A DNA stretch of 41,757 nt from an uncultured Oscillibacter sp. (lineage in GTDB: Bacteria; Bacillota; Clostridia; Oscillospirales; Oscillospiraceae). A model generated the notes under the pieces. That model did not search any database and was not told where the DNA came from. It saw only the letters and a program-made list of their open reading frames with translations. Every line of letters starts with the position of its first letter. Positions within the stretch are counted from its first letter, which is position 1. This document shows, in pieces, positions 26,784 through 35,866 of this stretch. The stretch covers positions 1 through 41,757 of the forward strand of contig CAJUJW010000019.1 in assembly GCA_910586735.1 (NCBI GenBank). The letters are read 5' to 3'. A program made the position numbers and the translations under genes.

Positions 26784-26992
26784 CAACTGTCCCCTCCTGT
26801 ACTACGCTCTACCCACTCAATAAACTTCTCTTTGGGTACTACCATCCTGTTACCAATTTTTAGGACGGGAAAATTTGATTCGTGCATGAGTTCATAAGCG
26901 CTGGATGGAGCAGCACCCAGCACCTGCCCCACCATTTTTGCGTTGAGGAACAGCGGCAGTTCCTCGTAGCTTTTATAGTCGGACTCCTTCAT
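26783..26992 (-). CDS. Excisionase-like HTH DNA-binding protein
   Basis: 69 residues, one winged-helix HTH_17/excisionase domain: LPLFLNAKMVGQVLGAAPSSAYELMHESNFPVLKIGNRMVVPKEKFIEWV. Such proteins act as recombination directionality factors or as regulators in integrative elements. ATG 26992 has GAGGTGG six bases upstream; a longer in-frame reading to 27133 has no site. It is the first gene of the mobilization run; with the integrase deleted, excision is unlikely. Confidence 0.8.
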   Translation of the reverse strand: MKESDYKSYEELPLFLNAKMVGQVLGAAPSSAYELMHESNFPVLKIGNRMVVPKEKFIEWVERSTGGDS

Positions 26993-27150
26993 TTTGCCAC
27001 CTCTATTTTGAAAAATATTTTGCCGGATAGTTGACTTCCATCTTGCAAGCGTTGTATAGTCTATTCGCGGTTCTTGCGGTGTAACACAGCAAAGAGGGGT
27101 TGTCAATAGTTGTGCAGATATTTTATTTTCCATTTTGAGAGGGGCTGCTC

Positions 27151-27373
27151 ATGAACATTTTCAATTTGACTTTTCCGCTGACCGTAGATTTCAGCGGCGG
27201 CAAATACTGGATCAACGGGGGAGGCCCTTACCAGTGCGGACGCATTCAAGGCATGGGGAGAGCAGGCCGCGGCGGAACGAGACGCCGCTATTGAGCAGCT
27301 GCGGGCAACGGCAGACACTGCGCTGAGCGCGTCTATCATCCGGCAGCTGAAAGAGAATCTGAACCGGTTGTGA
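27151..27373 (+). pseudogene. Small broken gene at the right end of the element
   Basis: ATG 27151 with GAGAGGGG upstream opens MNIFNLTFPLTVDFSGGKYWINGGG, then leaves frame. In the next frame TSADAFKAWGEQAAAERDAAIEQLRATADTALSASI runs to TGA 27371-27373. The two pieces together look like one protein of about 72 residues with a single frameshift near 27205-27225. I do not recognise the family. Low certainty. Confidence 0.35.
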
Positions 27374-27378
27374 ATAAA

Positions 27379-27417
27379 ACGCCTGGGGCCGGCTTGCGCT
27401 TAACCGGTCCCAGGCGT
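27379..27417 (-). terminator. Terminator of the carbohydrate operon (GH1 end)
   Basis: ACGCCTGGG (27379-27387), a G-T pair and CCGG pair with CCGG and CCCAGGCGT (27404-27417); loop about 11 bases. On the minus strand TTTTATTCAC follows. On the plus strand ATTCTTTATTTAT follows, so it may work both ways. Confidence 0.85.
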
Positions 27418-27426
27418 ATTCTTTAT

Positions 27427-28716
27427 TTATCGTGGCCCAATGTCCGCGCCGTTGGAGCGGATGACCTCCCGATACCACCGCCCGCTGTCCTTCAGCGTCC
27501 GGTCTCCCGTGGCGTAATCCACATAGGCCAGGCCAAAGCGGGGATCGTAGCCCTCCGCCCATTCGAAGTTGTCCGTCAGGGACCACTGGAAATACCCTCG
27601 TACGTCCGTACCCTGGCCGATGGCCCGCTCCAGAGCCCGGAGATACCGGGCCAGGAAGTCGATCCGCAGAGGGTCGTGGACCGACCCGTCCAGAAAGACC
27701 CGGTCCGTACAGGCCAGTCCATTCTCACTGACCACCAGGGGCAGGCCGTACCGTTCCGCCAGAAACCGAGCGCCCCACTCCAGGGCCTCCGGGGTGATGG
27801 GCCAGCCCAGGGCTGTCCGGGGAAAGCCCGCCGGGAAAGGAAGCGTCTCCGGCCCCGCCTCCCCCATGCGGACGGGCGCGCCCTGATAGAGGTTGAGCCC
27901 GATGAAGTCCGGCCTCTCGTACCGTCCCTCCAGGCACAGGGGGTCCAGGGCCAGGGTATGGGAGAAGGTCCTGGGCCCCAGAGGCAGGGCGAAGGTCTCC
28001 TGCCGGGCGGCCTCCACATCTTTGGCCTCCTGACTGGCGGGATAACAGACCGCCCCGGTGGAGGCGATGCCCACCAGGTTTTCACTGTCCGCCCGGTGCA
28101 GGGCCTTCTGTCCCAAGGAGTGGGCCTGACAGAAGGTCTCCCAGCAGGCGCTGAGGCTGTCGTCATCCAGCTGCAGGCCCGGGGCGTGTTCTCCCGTCCC
28201 ATAGCCCATTCCTATAAAGCACTGTGGCTCGTTGAAGGTGAACCACCGGCGCACCCGGCCCCGGAACAGCTCCGCCATTTTCTCCGCGTATGCCGCAAAG
28301 CGCCGGGCGGTCTCCGGGTTCTGCCAGCCGCCCTGCCGCTGCAATGCCTGGGGGAGATCCCAGTGAAACAATGTCACCCAGGGCTGGATTCCCGCCTCCA
28401 GAAGGCCATCCACCAGCTTGCTGTAATAGTCCAGCCCCGCCTGGTTCCAGTGTCCGTCGCCTTTGGGGTCCACCCGGGGCCAGGCGACGGAGAACCGGTA
28501 GGCCCGGAGCTCCATCTCCTTCATGATGGCGATGTCATCCCGCCAGCGGTGATAGGCGTCGGTGGCCGTGTCGCCGGTGTCGCCCCATTTGACCTTCCCG
28601 GGGGTATGGGAGAAAACGTCCCAAACGCTCTCCCCCCGGTCGTCCTCTTTCACGGCGCCCTCGATCTGGTAGGAGGCGGAAGCGGCGCCCCAGATAAAAT
28701 CCTTTGGAAATCCCAT
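27427..28716 (-). CDS. Glycoside hydrolase family 1 beta-glucosidase
   Basis: 429 residues, a compact GH1 barrel. The start FPKDFIWGAASASYQIEGA is the family signature. The acid/base Glu163 is in FNEP, the nucleophile Glu331 in SENG. HWDLPQAL and the WSLTDNFEW ending form the sugar subsite. The enzyme cleaves beta-linked glucose, galactose or fucose from short oligosaccharides. There is no signal peptide, so it acts in the cytoplasm on imported sugars. It is the last gene of the operon, 14 bases after the ATPase gene, with a terminator directly behind it. A phospho-beta-glucosidase is less likely next to an ABC importer. Confidence 0.92.
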   Translation of the reverse strand: MGFPKDFIWGAASASYQIEGAVKEDDRGESVWDVFSHTPGKVKWGDTGDTATDAYHRWRDDIAIMKEMELRAYRFSVAWPRVDPKGDGHWNQAGLDYYSKLVDGLLEAGIQPWVTLFHWDLPQALQRQGGWQNPETARRFAAYAEKMAELFRGRVRRWFTFNEPQCFIGMGYGTGEHAPGLQLDDDSLSACWETFCQAHSLGQKALHRADSENLVGIASTGAVCYPASQEAKDVEAARQETFALPLGPRTFSHTLALDPLCLEGRYERPDFIGLNLYQGAPVRMGEAGPETLPFPAGFPRTALGWPITPEALEWGARFLAERYGLPLVVSENGLACTDRVFLDGSVHDPLRIDFLARYLRALERAIGQGTDVRGYFQWSLTDNFEWAEGYDPRFGLAYVDYATGDRTLKDSGRWYREVIRSNGADIGPR

Positions 28717-28730
28717 GGTTCAAGCTCCCG

Positions 28731-29921
28731 TCAAAACTCCAGGTTCTTTCCGTCCTGGCCGAACACGTGGCACACGTTGCCGCTGAAGGTCAGGTTCAGC
28801 TGGTCTCCGGCGTGGAAGGAATCGATGTGGGTCCCCGTGGCGTCCATGGTGGGCACGATCACCACCACGTCCCGGCCCTCGGCGTTGGCGTGGAAATGGA
28901 CCTCGCTGCCCATCATCTCCGAGACCTCCACCCTGGCGGCGAGGGTGTTGCCGGGCTGCTTGGCCAGCACCATGTGGCTGGGGCGGACGCCCAGGGTGAT
29001 GGTCTGGGACTGGACGCCCTGGGCCGCCAGGTTCTTCTGCTTGTCGCCGGACAGCTCCACCTTGCAGCCGCCTACGCTGACGAAGTATTTGCCGCCCTCG
29101 CAGAGGAGCTTGGCGTCGAAGAAGTTCATCTGGGGCATGCCGATGAAGCCCGCCACAAACAGGTTCGCCGGATGGTCGAAGACCTCCTGGGGGGTGCCAA
29201 TCTGCTGGATGAAGCCGTCCTTCATGATGACGATCCGGTCGCCCAGGGTCATGGCCTCCGTTTGGTCGTGGGTGACATAGATAAAGGTCGTATTGATTTT
29301 CTGGCGCAGCTTGATGATCTCGGCGCGCATCTGGTTGCGGAGCTTGGCGTCCAGGTTGGAGAGGGGTTCGTCCATGAGGAGCACCTTGGGCTCCCGGACG
29401 ATGGCCCGGCCAATGGCCACACGCTGGCGCTGTCCGCCGGAGAGGGCCTTGGGCTTGCGGTCCAGGTACTGGGTGATATCCAGAGTCTCTGCCGCTTCCT
29501 TGACCCGGCGGTCAATCTCCGCCTTGTCCATCTTCCGCAGCTTCAGGGGGAAGGCCATATTTTCATAAACCGTCATATGGGGATAGAGGGCGTAGCTCTG
29601 GAAAACCATGGCGATGTCCCGGTTTTTGGGCTCCACATCGTTCATGAGCTTCCCGTCAATGTACAGCTCGCCGCCGGAGATCTCCTCCAGACCCGCCACC
29701 ATCCGCAGGGTGGTGGACTTGCCGCAGCCGGAGGGGCCAACAAGGACGATAAACTCCTTGTCCTTGATATCCAGATTGAACTCCTGGACGGCAATGACAC
29801 CCTCGGCGGTCACCTGGAGGTTGACCTTCTTTTCCGGGTCGCCGGCCTTCTTTTTCGCCTTCTTCCGGTCTCCGCTGTGGGGATAGATTTTGGTGATGCC
29901 CTTCAGATTCAAACTTGCCAT
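28731..29921 (-). CDS. MsmK/UgpC-type sugar ABC transporter ATPase
   Basis: 396 residues. Walker A GPSGCGKST (62-70), signature LSGGQ, Walker B LLMDEP, and a C-terminal regulatory/OB domain (from about 255). It energises CUT1 sugar importers, here presumably the permeases of this operon. Between KIYP (14) and GVIAVQEFNL (41) it has a Lys-rich insert of about 26 residues, absent from classical MsmK; I recall similar inserts in other clostridial copies. ATG 29921 is chosen by homology (MASLNLKGITK); the ribosome site there is poor (GAGAG), a possible sign of low translation or of coupling. Confidence 0.9.
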   Translation of the reverse strand: MASLNLKGITKIYPHSGDRKKAKKKAGDPEKKVNLQVTAEGVIAVQEFNLDIKDKEFIVLVGPSGCGKSTTLRMVAGLEEISGGELYIDGKLMNDVEPKNRDIAMVFQSYALYPHMTVYENMAFPLKLRKMDKAEIDRRVKEAAETLDITQYLDRKPKALSGGQRQRVAIGRAIVREPKVLLMDEPLSNLDAKLRNQMRAEIIKLRQKINTTFIYVTHDQTEAMTLGDRIVIMKDGFIQQIGTPQEVFDHPANLFVAGFIGMPQMNFFDAKLLCEGGKYFVSVGGCKVELSGDKQKNLAAQGVQSQTITLGVRPSHMVLAKQPGNTLAARVEVSEMMGSEVHFHANAEGRDVVVIVPTMDATGTHIDSFHAGDQLNLTFSGNVCHVFGQDGKNLEF

Positions 29922-30040
29922 AACTCTCGGCCCTGGCGAAGGGGCCTCCGCCGCCTTCGCCTCGCCCCGGTCAGGGGGCTTTACGACAGGTCTCCACACT
30001 GCCGCACCGCGGGCCGACGCGGTCTTCCTCCTTTTTTGGT

Positions 30041-30074
30041 GCCGGCCGCTGTGGGAGTGGAGCAGCGGACCGGC
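30041..30074 (-). other. Hairpin between isomerase-like and ATPase genes
   Basis: GCCGGCCGCTG (30041-30051) pairs with CAGCGGACCGGC (30063-30074) with one mismatch region. On the minus strand A-rich sequence follows, not U, so it is not a simple terminator. The 199-base gap 29922-30120 holds no gene; this stem may stabilise or process the mRNA upstream of the ATPase. Confidence 0.4.
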
Positions 30075-30120
30075 CCATGGTTTTATTCACGCGCCCTGTC
30101 GGGCAATGGAAGCACGACAC

Positions 30121-31599
30121 TCACTGAAAGGGGTTCTCCGTGGGATAGGGCAGGCTCTTGGGCTGGTTGTAGGCGATGTCCTGGATCCCCAAGAACTTGA
30201 ACACCTCAAAGAGCGCTTTGCCGTAATGGCCGAAGGCAACGGCCCCGTGGTGGGGATAGCGCTTCTGAATAAGGACGTGGCGGTAGAACCGGCCCATTTC
30301 GGGAATGGCGAATACGCCGATGCCGCCGAAGCTGCCCGTGGCCACCGGAAGCACCTCGCCCTGGGCGATGTAGGACCGGAGCACGCCGTCGCTGTCGCAC
30401 TGGAGGCGGTAGAAGGTGATATCGCTGGCGGCGATGTCCCCCTCCAGGGTGCCCCGGGTGAAGTCCGGCTCACCGCCGTTTTCCAGCAGGCGGTTCTGGA
30501 TGAGCTGGTACTTAACGGCCCGGTCCGCACAGAGCTTGCAGGCGGGGGTGTTGCCGCAGTGGAAGCCCATAAAGGTGTCCGTGAGGGTATAATCAAACTT
30601 GCCCTTGATCTGCTCCGCCCAAAGCTGGGCGGGGACGGAGTTGTTGATGTCCAGCAAAGTGACGGTGTCCCCGGAGACGCACATGCCGATGTACTCAGAC
30701 AGCGCGCCGTAGATGTCCACCTCGCAGGAGACCGGGATGCCCCGGCTCACCAGACGGGAGTTCACATAGCAGGGCTCAAAGCCAAACTGGCTGGGGAAGG
30801 CGGGCCAGCACTTGTCCGCGAAGGCCACATACTTCCTGGCTCCCTTGTGGTGCTCTGCCCAGTCCAGCAGCGTCAGCTCAAACTGGGCCATCCGCTCGCC
30901 CAGGTCGGGATAGTAACGGCCCTCCCCCATCTCGGCGGCCATCTCCGCGCAGACCGCCGGGATGCGGGGATCACCGGCGTGCTCTTTATAGCTCACCAGC
31001 AGGTCCAGCTCGGAGTTCTCCTCCACCTCTACACCCAGCTCGTACAGGCCCTTGATGGGGGCGTTGCAGGCAAAGAAGTCCTGAGGCCGGGGGCCGAAGG
31101 TGATGATTTTGAGGTTCTTCACGCCGATGACCGCCCGGGCGATGGGAACAAATTCCGCGATCATCCCGGCGATGTCCTGGGCGGTGCCCACGGGGTATTC
31201 GGGGATATAGCCCTTGAGATGCCGCATCCCCAGGTTATAGGAGCAGTTCAGCATCCCGCAGTAGGCGTCGCCCCGTCCGTTGATCAGGTCCCCGTCCCCC
31301 TCGGCGGCGGCCACAAACATGCAGGGGCCGTCAAAATTCCGGGCAATCAGCGTCTCCGGCGTCTCGGGGCCGAAGTTGCCCAGGAACACCACCAGGGCGT
31401 TGCAGCCATGGGCTTTCACGTCCTCCACGGCTTTCAGCATTCCCTGCTCGTTTTCCACCGTGACAGGGCACTCGTACAGCCCGCCGGAACAGGCGGCCTT
31501 GACGGCGGCCCGGCGCTTCTCGCTCAGGGCGACGGGAAAGCAGTCCCGGGAGACGGCGACGAGGCCCAGCTTTACCTCGGGAATATTGGTCAATTGCAT
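30121..31599 (-). CDS. L-fucose/L-arabinose isomerase-superfamily protein
   Basis: 492 residues from ATG 31599, with AAGGAGGA upstream. Related to FucI/AraA aldose-ketose isomerases, which use Mn2+ to interconvert aldose and ketose. The family's long N-terminal Rossmann-like domains are followed by the metal region CEVDIYGA and LLDINN, and GFHCGN. The neighbour is a xylulokinase and no classical XylA is in the operon, so it may form a ketopentose such as xylulose or ribulose. The actual sugar cannot be read. Stop and start signals with the DUF4867 gene are 17 bases apart. Confidence 0.8.
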   Translation of the reverse strand: MQLTNIPEVKLGLVAVSRDCFPVALSEKRRAAVKAACSGGLYECPVTVENEQGMLKAVEDVKAHGCNALVVFLGNFGPETPETLIARNFDGPCMFVAAAEGDGDLINGRGDAYCGMLNCSYNLGMRHLKGYIPEYPVGTAQDIAGMIAEFVPIARAVIGVKNLKIITFGPRPQDFFACNAPIKGLYELGVEVEENSELDLLVSYKEHAGDPRIPAVCAEMAAEMGEGRYYPDLGERMAQFELTLLDWAEHHKGARKYVAFADKCWPAFPSQFGFEPCYVNSRLVSRGIPVSCEVDIYGALSEYIGMCVSGDTVTLLDINNSVPAQLWAEQIKGKFDYTLTDTFMGFHCGNTPACKLCADRAVKYQLIQNRLLENGGEPDFTRGTLEGDIAASDITFYRLQCDSDGVLRSYIAQGEVLPVATGSFGGIGVFAIPEMGRFYRHVLIQKRYPHHGAVAFGHYGKALFEVFKFLGIQDIAYNQPKSLPYPTENPFQ

Positions 31600-31615
31600 A
31601 GAATCTTCCTCCTTT

Positions 31616-32251
31616 TCAAAGATCGTTTTTGATATCAATGTTCTCGCCTATCAGGCCCACCCAGGCCCCCTGTCCGGCCTCGCCGGAGTCCGGGTGCGCC
31701 AGCAGCCATTTATTTTTCGCCCACAGGCGGTCATCCTCCGCGTTCAGCGGCGTGAGGACGGGCCTGGCCTCATTGGTGCCCCTGGGCAGCGCCACCGCCA
31801 CCCGGAAGCCCTTTGCCCCATCCACATGGCAGGGGGCGTAGTGCAGCGTCGTGGCGTAGACCTCCACCACCGCCCCGGCGGGGACCCGGAAGGCCCGGAC
31901 ACAGGCGGTATCCAGCCGGCCGTCCACCATTTCCTCCTGTTTCGCCAGCAGGAGAATGAAGTCCGACGATCCGATGTTGACCTCGCTGTCCCGGTGGTAC
32001 TCCAGGCAGTTGAGCTTGGTATTGCGGCCCCAGCACATGCCGATTTGTACCGGCATCCCGCCGTAGGCGTGGTCCTGTATCCGCCGGAAGATATCGCACC
32101 CCTCCAGGGCGGCGATGGACGGCTCATAGGCCGTGCCCTCCTTCGGCAGGGGGATGGCCTCCATGGCCCAGAGCAGCTTTTCCGTGTCATAGCCGGTGAG
32201 CACCTGGCCGTAGGCCCGGAAGGCGGGGCTGTAAACAGATTCAATCTTCAT
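31616..32251 (-). CDS. DUF4867 family protein (cupin-like)
   Basis: 211 residues with no signal peptide. It fits DUF4867, a cupin-like family found with sugar isomerases and FGGY kinases in clostridial sugar operons. Motifs such as CLEYHRDSEVNIG, RVPAGAVVEVYATTLHYAPC and the tail KNKWLLAH are visible. A sugar mutarotase/isomerase role is plausible from the cupin fold but unproven. ATG 32251 has AAAGGAGG upstream; it lies 12 bases after the xylulokinase gene. Confidence 0.8.
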   Translation of the reverse strand: MKIESVYSPAFRAYGQVLTGYDTEKLLWAMEAIPLPKEGTAYEPSIAALEGCDIFRRIQDHAYGGMPVQIGMCWGRNTKLNCLEYHRDSEVNIGSSDFILLLAKQEEMVDGRLDTACVRAFRVPAGAVVEVYATTLHYAPCHVDGAKGFRVAVALPRGTNEARPVLTPLNAEDDRLWAKNKWLLAHPDSGEAGQGAWVGLIGENIDIKNDL

Positions 32252-32263
32252 GGGGTTCCTCCT

Positions 32264-33739
32264 TTAAAGAAGCTGGGGGAACAGCGCCTTGCAGGCGGGG
32301 TATATTTTTTGGAACTGCCGGTACCGCTCCTCATAGAGGGCGGTCAGCTTCGCCTCCGGCTCCACGGTGCCGGCAACGCGCACCAGGGCGTCCGCCGCCG
32401 CCTGGACGGAGGGGAACCGCCCCGCCGCCACCATGGCCAGCATGGCCCCGCCGTAGCCGGGTCCCTGCTCTGTGGCCACGATGTCCAGGGGGATGCCCAG
32501 GACATTGGCCATGATGGTCCGCCAGAGGCCGGACTTGCTGCCCCCGCCGCAGATGTTGGAGCGGGGAATCTCCACGCCCAGACTCCTGGCCACCTCGAAG
32601 CTGTCCCGGATGGCGAAGGCCACGCCCTCCAGCACCGCCTGGAGCAGGTCCGCCCGGGTGGTGTCCATGGTCATGCCGAGAAACGCGCCCCGGGCGTTGG
32701 TGTCGTTGATGGGGCTCCGCTCCCCCATGAGGTAGGGGAGGAAAAACACGCGGTTCCGCCCCAGCTTCTCCGGGGTAATCGCCTCCTGTTCCCCGGCGTA
32801 GTCCGGGGTCTTTAAAATATCCTCCATCCACCACTTGTTGCAGCTGGCTGCGGAGAGCATGCAGCCCATGAGGTGGTATCCGCCGTCGGCGTGGGCGAAG
32901 GAGTGGAGGGCGTTGTTGGGGTCCACGCCGAAGGTTTTGCTGGAGATGAAGATGGTCCCGGAGGTGCCCAGGCTGATGTTGCAGCCCCCGTCCCCTACGG
33001 TGCCCGTGCCCACGGCGGCGGCGGCGTTGTCCCCCGCCCCGGCGCAGACCACCGTCGTTTCCGCCAGGCCCAGGGCCTTGGCCATGTCCGGCTTCAGAGT
33101 CCCCACGGCCTCGTAGCTCTCGAAGACCCTCGCCATCTGGGACTCCCGCAGGCCGCACAGCTCCAGCATCTCCGGGCTCCAGCGCTTGTGCTCCACGTCG
33201 AAGAGGAGCATCCCCGAGGCGTCGGAGACATCGGTGCAGTGGACGCCGGTGAGGCAGTAGTTGATATAGTCCTTGGGCAGCATCACCTTGTCGATTCTGG
33301 CGAACAGCTCCGGCTCGTTCTTCCGCATCCAGAGGAGCTTAGGGGCCGTGAAGCCCGCGAAGGCGATGTTGGCGGTGTACCGGCTGATTTTCTCCCGGCC
33401 CACGATCTTGTTGAGGTAGTCCACCTCCTGGGCGGTGCGGCCGTCGTTCCAGAGAATGGCGGGGCGGAGGACCCGGTCCTGCCCGTCCAGGGCCACCAGC
33501 CCGTGCATCTGCCCGCCGCAGCCAATACCCGCGATCTGGCTTTTATCGCAGTCCGCCGTCAACTCCCGGATGCCAGTCACCACCGCTTCCAGCCAGTCCT
33601 CCGGGTTCTGCTCGGACCAGCCAGGCTTGGGAAAAGACAGCGGGTATTCCCGGGAGACGATGTTTTGGATTTGTCCCTCCTCGTCCATCAGCAGCAGCTT
33701 CACGGCGGAGGTGCCCAGGTCGATTCCAATATACAGCAT
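32264..33739 (-). CDS. xylB: Xylulokinase (FGGY family)
   Basis: 491 residues, the usual length. Phosphorylates D-xylulose to xylulose-5-phosphate for the pentose phosphate or phosphoketolase route. The N-terminal phosphate loop is DLGTSAVK (7-14), the sugar-binding MHGLV is at 78-82, the catalytic base is Asp237 in AGAGDN, and the adenosine site has CGGGSKS. Residues around the sugar site match XylB better than glycerol or rhamnulose kinases. It sits in a sugar operon with GH3 beta-xylosidase-like and GH1 enzymes. AAGGAG precedes ATG 33739. Confidence 0.9.
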   Translation of the reverse strand: MLYIGIDLGTSAVKLLLMDEEGQIQNIVSREYPLSFPKPGWSEQNPEDWLEAVVTGIRELTADCDKSQIAGIGCGGQMHGLVALDGQDRVLRPAILWNDGRTAQEVDYLNKIVGREKISRYTANIAFAGFTAPKLLWMRKNEPELFARIDKVMLPKDYINYCLTGVHCTDVSDASGMLLFDVEHKRWSPEMLELCGLRESQMARVFESYEAVGTLKPDMAKALGLAETTVVCAGAGDNAAAAVGTGTVGDGGCNISLGTSGTIFISSKTFGVDPNNALHSFAHADGGYHLMGCMLSAASCNKWWMEDILKTPDYAGEQEAITPEKLGRNRVFFLPYLMGERSPINDTNARGAFLGMTMDTTRADLLQAVLEGVAFAIRDSFEVARSLGVEIPRSNICGGGSKSGLWRTIMANVLGIPLDIVATEQGPGYGGAMLAMVAAGRFPSVQAAADALVRVAGTVEPEAKLTALYEERYRQFQKIYPACKALFPQLL

Positions 33740-33750
33740 GTCGTTTCTCC

Positions 33751-35847
33751 TTATGTCCGGCGGATAGAAGTGCTGACTGTGGTCTTTCCCGTCAGCCGGG
33801 CGGTGCGGGCGTCCGGCTGGCCCAGGCCCGCGTACAGGGTCCAGGCCCCGCTGCCGGGAATCCGCTCTCCGGCGGCGTTGACCACGGTGAAGGCCGAGGG
33901 CTCTATGGGAATGTCCACTGTCTTTGTCTCCCCCGCCCCCAGCTCGATCCGCCGGAAGCCGCAGAGGATGGGATTGGGCGGCGCGTCGGGGGATGCCTCG
34001 TCCTTCAAATAGAGCTGCACCACCTCCTGGGCGGCCCGCCCGCCCCGGTTCTCCACCGTGACCTGGGCGGAGCCCTCCCCGGCGGTGACGGCGGTGACCA
34101 CTACGTCGCCGTAGGTCAGGCCGTAGCCGAAGGGATACAGGGGCTCGCCCCGGTAGTAGCGGTAGGTCCGGTTGGTCATGGCGTAGTCGGTAAAAGCGGG
34201 CAGCTCCGCCAGGGCCCCGTCCCGGTAGAAGGTCACGGGCAGCTTGCCGGAGGGAGACGCTTTGCCGAAAATCAGGTCCGCAATGGCCCGGCCTCCCCCG
34301 GCGCCGGGATACCAGCCCAGGAGAATAGCGTCCGCTTGATTCTCAGCCTCGCTGAGGTCAATGGCGCTTCCCGCCAGGAGGACTACCAGCGTGGGCTTTC
34401 CCGCCGCCAGGACGTGGCGCAGCAGCATCCGCTGGGGAGAGGGCAGCAGCAGGTCCTCCTTGTCCCCGGACCCGGCGGCGTTGCCCTCGTCGGGCTGCTC
34501 GCCCTCCAGAGTCTCGTCCAGGCCCAGAACCAGGACCACCACGTCGCTGTGCTTGGCCACCGCCACGGCCTCCGCCATGCGGTCGCTGGCCTGGGCCAGG
34601 GGCTCCACCCGGTCCCGCCAGAGGTGGCAGCCTTCCGCGTACAGCACCCGGCCATGGCCCTCCATGGCGTCCTGGATGCCCTCCAGCACAGTGACATAGC
34701 GGGAGGCGGTGCCGTGGTAGTTTCCAACCAGAGCCGCCCGGCTGTTGGCGTTGGGGCCGATGACCCCGACGGTGCCCACGGTCTCCGGGTTCAGGGGCAA
34801 AAGTCCGCTGTTTTTCAGCAGCACGCAGGACTCCAGGGCGGCCTTGTGGGCCAGGGCCAAATGCTCCGGGCACTCCACCGCCTCATAGGGGATGGAGTCG
34901 TACTCGCTCCCCTCCCCCAGGACGCCCAGGAGATACCGGGTGGTAAAGAGCCGCTCGGCGGCAATTGTAATATCCTCCTCGGAGATCAGCCCCTCCCGCA
35001 GGGCCAGGAGCAAACAGCGGTAGCAGTCGCCGCAGTTCAGGTCACAGCCGTTTTTCAGCGCCAGGGCCACGGACTGGGCGGTGCTCTCCGTGACCATGTG
35101 CCCGGTGTGGAAATCCCGGATGGCCCAGCAGTCGGAGACCACATGGCCCTGGAAGCCCCAGCGGCCCCGGAGGATGTCTTTCAGCAGCGTCTCGCTGCCG
35201 CAGCAGGGCTCGCCGTTGGTGCGGTTGTAGGCTCCCATGACGGCCTCCACCCCGGCGTCTTTCACGCATGCCTCGAAGGCGGGGAGATAGGTCTCCTCCA
35301 TGTCCTTGGGGGAGGCCACGGCGTTAAACTTGTGCCGCAGGCTCTCCGGCCCGCTGTGGACGGCGAAGTGCTTGGCGCAGGCGGCGGCCTTCATGGTCTC
35401 GCCGCTGCCCTGGAGGCCCCGGACGTAGGCTTTGCCCAGCCGGGACGTGAGGCAGGGGTCCTCGCCGTAGGTCTCATGGCCCCGGCCCCAGCGGGGGTCC
35501 CGGAAGATGTTGACGTTGGGGGACCAGAAGGTCAGGCCCTTGTAAATGTCCCGGTCGTCCTGGGCGGAGAGGGCGTTGTACTTGGCCCGGCCCTCGGTGG
35601 CGGCTGCGTCCCCCAGCTTTTCCAAAAGCTCCTCGTCAAACATGGCCGCCAGGCCGATGGCCTGGGGGAAGCTGGTGGCGGTGCCCGCCCGGGCCACGCC
35701 GTGAAGGGCCTCGTTCCACCAGTTGTAGGCGGGGACCCCCAGATGGGGAATAGGCGGCGCGCTATAGCTCAGCTGGCCGGCCTTTTCCTCCAGGCTCATC
35801 TGCGCCACCAGAGCCCTGGCCCGCCGCCGCGCGGTTTCTCGATCCAT
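33751..35847 (-). CDS. Glycoside hydrolase family 3, beta-xylosidase/glucosidase
   Basis: 698 residues from ATG 35847 (AAAGGAG eight bases upstream). The (beta/alpha)8 domain carries NWWNEALHGVARAG and the KH pair (159-160); the nucleophile Asp239 lies in VVSDCWAI. The SDC-x-AI form is typical of the xylosidase-type GH3 subgroup. An alpha/beta sandwich (about 330-550) and a fibronectin-III-like C-terminal domain follow. No signal peptide, so it acts inside the cell on imported xylo- or gluco-oligosaccharides. It lies between YesL and xylulokinase, which supports xylose release. Confidence 0.92.
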   Translation of the reverse strand: MDRETARRRARALVAQMSLEEKAGQLSYSAPPIPHLGVPAYNWWNEALHGVARAGTATSFPQAIGLAAMFDEELLEKLGDAAATEGRAKYNALSAQDDRDIYKGLTFWSPNVNIFRDPRWGRGHETYGEDPCLTSRLGKAYVRGLQGSGETMKAAACAKHFAVHSGPESLRHKFNAVASPKDMEETYLPAFEACVKDAGVEAVMGAYNRTNGEPCCGSETLLKDILRGRWGFQGHVVSDCWAIRDFHTGHMVTESTAQSVALALKNGCDLNCGDCYRCLLLALREGLISEEDITIAAERLFTTRYLLGVLGEGSEYDSIPYEAVECPEHLALAHKAALESCVLLKNSGLLPLNPETVGTVGVIGPNANSRAALVGNYHGTASRYVTVLEGIQDAMEGHGRVLYAEGCHLWRDRVEPLAQASDRMAEAVAVAKHSDVVVLVLGLDETLEGEQPDEGNAAGSGDKEDLLLPSPQRMLLRHVLAAGKPTLVVLLAGSAIDLSEAENQADAILLGWYPGAGGGRAIADLIFGKASPSGKLPVTFYRDGALAELPAFTDYAMTNRTYRYYRGEPLYPFGYGLTYGDVVVTAVTAGEGSAQVTVENRGGRAAQEVVQLYLKDEASPDAPPNPILCGFRRIELGAGETKTVDIPIEPSAFTVVNAAGERIPGSGAWTLYAGLGQPDARTARLTGKTTVSTSIRRT

Positions 35848-35866
35848 AAGCAATTCTCCTTTGGGT

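Larger units (their letters stand above)
23891..27373. mobile_element. Decayed mobilizable element next to tRNA-Arg
   Basis: Between the tRNA 3' end and the GH1 terminator lie an integrase remnant, a split MobP3-type relaxase, a frameshifted RHH relaxosome protein, a small ORF, an excisionase-like HTH gene and a broken small plus-strand gene. Base composition is visibly more AT-rich than the flanks. Order and content are those of clostridial integrative mobilizable elements. I found no repeat of the tRNA 3' end at the far side, so the right boundary is only approximate. Confidence 0.65.

Noticed and set aside
27103..27339. Minus-strand frame of 78 codons overlapping the small broken gene
   Set aside because: Its Ala/Ser-rich sequence is the mirror of the better plus-strand frame, and it has no ribosome site or family resemblance.
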